Below are positions 13,450 through 13,792 of a stretch of DNA of 13,792 bases, one piece after another (the first letter of the stretch is position 1; every line of letters starts with the position of its first letter). The translations under genes were made by a program, and so were the position numbers. The stretch covers positions 1-13,792 of the forward strand of contig CALDIG010000059.1 in assembly GCA_937904375.1 (NCBI GenBank), written 5' to 3'. Below the pieces are notes generated by a model, which was not told the DNA's origin, searched no databases, and saw only the letters and a program-made list of their open reading frames with translations. The DNA is from an uncultured Prevotellaceae bacterium (GTDB taxonomy: Bacteria > Bacteroidota > Bacteroidia > Bacteroidales > Muribaculaceae).

Positions 13450-13480
13450 CAAAAATAGGTATATTTTTCTATACCTGCAA
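13450..13480 (-). promoter_or_regulatory. DUF4160-DUF2442 promoter with an inverted-repeat operator in its spacer
   Basis: On the minus strand TTG (13480-13478), a 20-base spacer and TATTTTTG (13457-13450) match the Bacteroidetes consensus. Within and at the edge of the spacer AGGTATA (13457-13463) and TATACCT (13470-13476) form a perfect 7-bp inverted repeat around 6 bases, well placed for a repressor that blocks RNA polymerase. The HTH of the DUF2442 protein is the obvious candidate. Confidence 0.65.
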
Positions 13481-13740
13481 GAATTGTTTCAAAAATATTA
13501 TGTTTTTTGCTCACAAAGAAATATTAATGGTTTACTATGAGTTTGCAACCATAAAAGTCAAAGCGTAATTTTAGCCCGGATTATTCCTGGTCCTGATTAG
13601 CGAAAACATCAAGGGCTGTGCATCAATGTGAGTGTGGCGCGACGCAGGGTGTAATAGACACTATATTAAACGAGGAGGCTCGGGGCATTGCGCCCATGTG
13701 CAGGTCTTTGTTATTTGCAGTGGTAAGGACTTCAAGTTTC

Positions 13741-13757
13741 GCAAGTTGTTAACTTGC
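13741..13757. repeat. Perfect 7-bp stem-loop
   Basis: GCAAGTT-GTT-AACTTGC. It may be a terminator for a gene beyond the window or part of a structured element; no T run follows at once. Confidence 0.5.
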
Positions 13758-13763
13758 TCAAAG

Positions 13764-13784
13764 TTTAGTGTTTAGTGTTTAGAG
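13764..13784. repeat. Three TTTAGNG heptamers
   Basis: TTTAGTG TTTAGTG TTTAGAG lie directly after the 13741-13757 stem-loop, making the fourth 7-base tandem repeat in this window. Confidence 0.8.
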
Positions 13785-13792
13785 GATAATCA

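Larger units (their letters stand above)
13481..13792. other. Non-coding end of the window
   Basis: About 310 bases hold no ORF with family resemblance on either strand. There is a small hairpin GGGC-ATTGC-GCCC near 13682-13694, a stem-loop and a heptamer array (listed separately). No tRNA or known RNA motif is recognised. Confidence 0.5.

Noticed and set aside
13435..13452. TTG start for the DUF4160 gene
   Set aside because: It lies over the -7 element of the promoter; the ATG at 13434 gives the usual N-terminus.

Overview
The window looks like accessory chromosomal DNA from a gut or oral member of the Bacteroidales (Muribaculaceae or Prevotellaceae would fit; the sequence does not settle the family). 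The reasons are: secreted BspA-type leucine-rich-repeat proteins ending in dockerin modules; a TPP-riboswitch-controlled TonB receptor plus PnuT-type operon; promoters of the Bacteroidetes type (TTG or TTTG, 20 bases, TAnnTTTG), of which four can be placed by eye; and no obvious Shine-Dalgarno sequences.

Layout. Bases 1-75 hold the tail of a plus-strand gene. Bases 96-6245 are a minus-strand gene cluster. In order of transcription it contains a 60-residue coiled-coil protein, a 245-residue protein of unknown function, a 1020-residue secreted protein (LRR, five Ig-like Big_2 domains, dockerin) and a 696-residue secreted protein (LRR, cohesin-like domain, dockerin). Upstream lies about 590 bases of non-coding DNA rich in inverted repeats, with a good minus-strand promoter at its far end. 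It is either a long structured leader or ncRNA, or a decayed repeat element. Bases 7225-11051 are a thiamine uptake operon on the minus strand: promoter, TPP riboswitch, TonB-dependent outer-membrane receptor, PnuC/PnuT-type inner-membrane transporter, HAD phosphatase and a palindromic terminator. No thiamine pyrophosphokinase gene is present, although one is often found in such operons.

From 11100 to 13480 there is a set of smaller genes that appears more AT-rich. It has a YafQ-type toxin-antitoxin pair on the plus strand, a convergent retropepsin-like/Sel1-repeat gene whose signal peptide is out of frame with the rest, and an overlapping DUF4160/DUF2442-HTH pair. That pair is driven by a promoter whose spacer is a perfect 7-bp inverted repeat. 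The last 300 bases have no convincing gene.

The observations most worth checking are: (1) a 36-base promoter/operator block found almost identically before the DUF4160 pair and before the LRR cluster, which suggests shared control; (2) the inverted-repeat-rich leader and the tight coupling of an unknown cytoplasmic gene to secreted dockerin proteins; (3) a duplicated first membrane helix in the PnuC protein; (4) four unrelated tandem repeats that all have a 7-base period, one forming the whole spacer between two genes; and (5) a single-base frameshift in the retropepsin gene.
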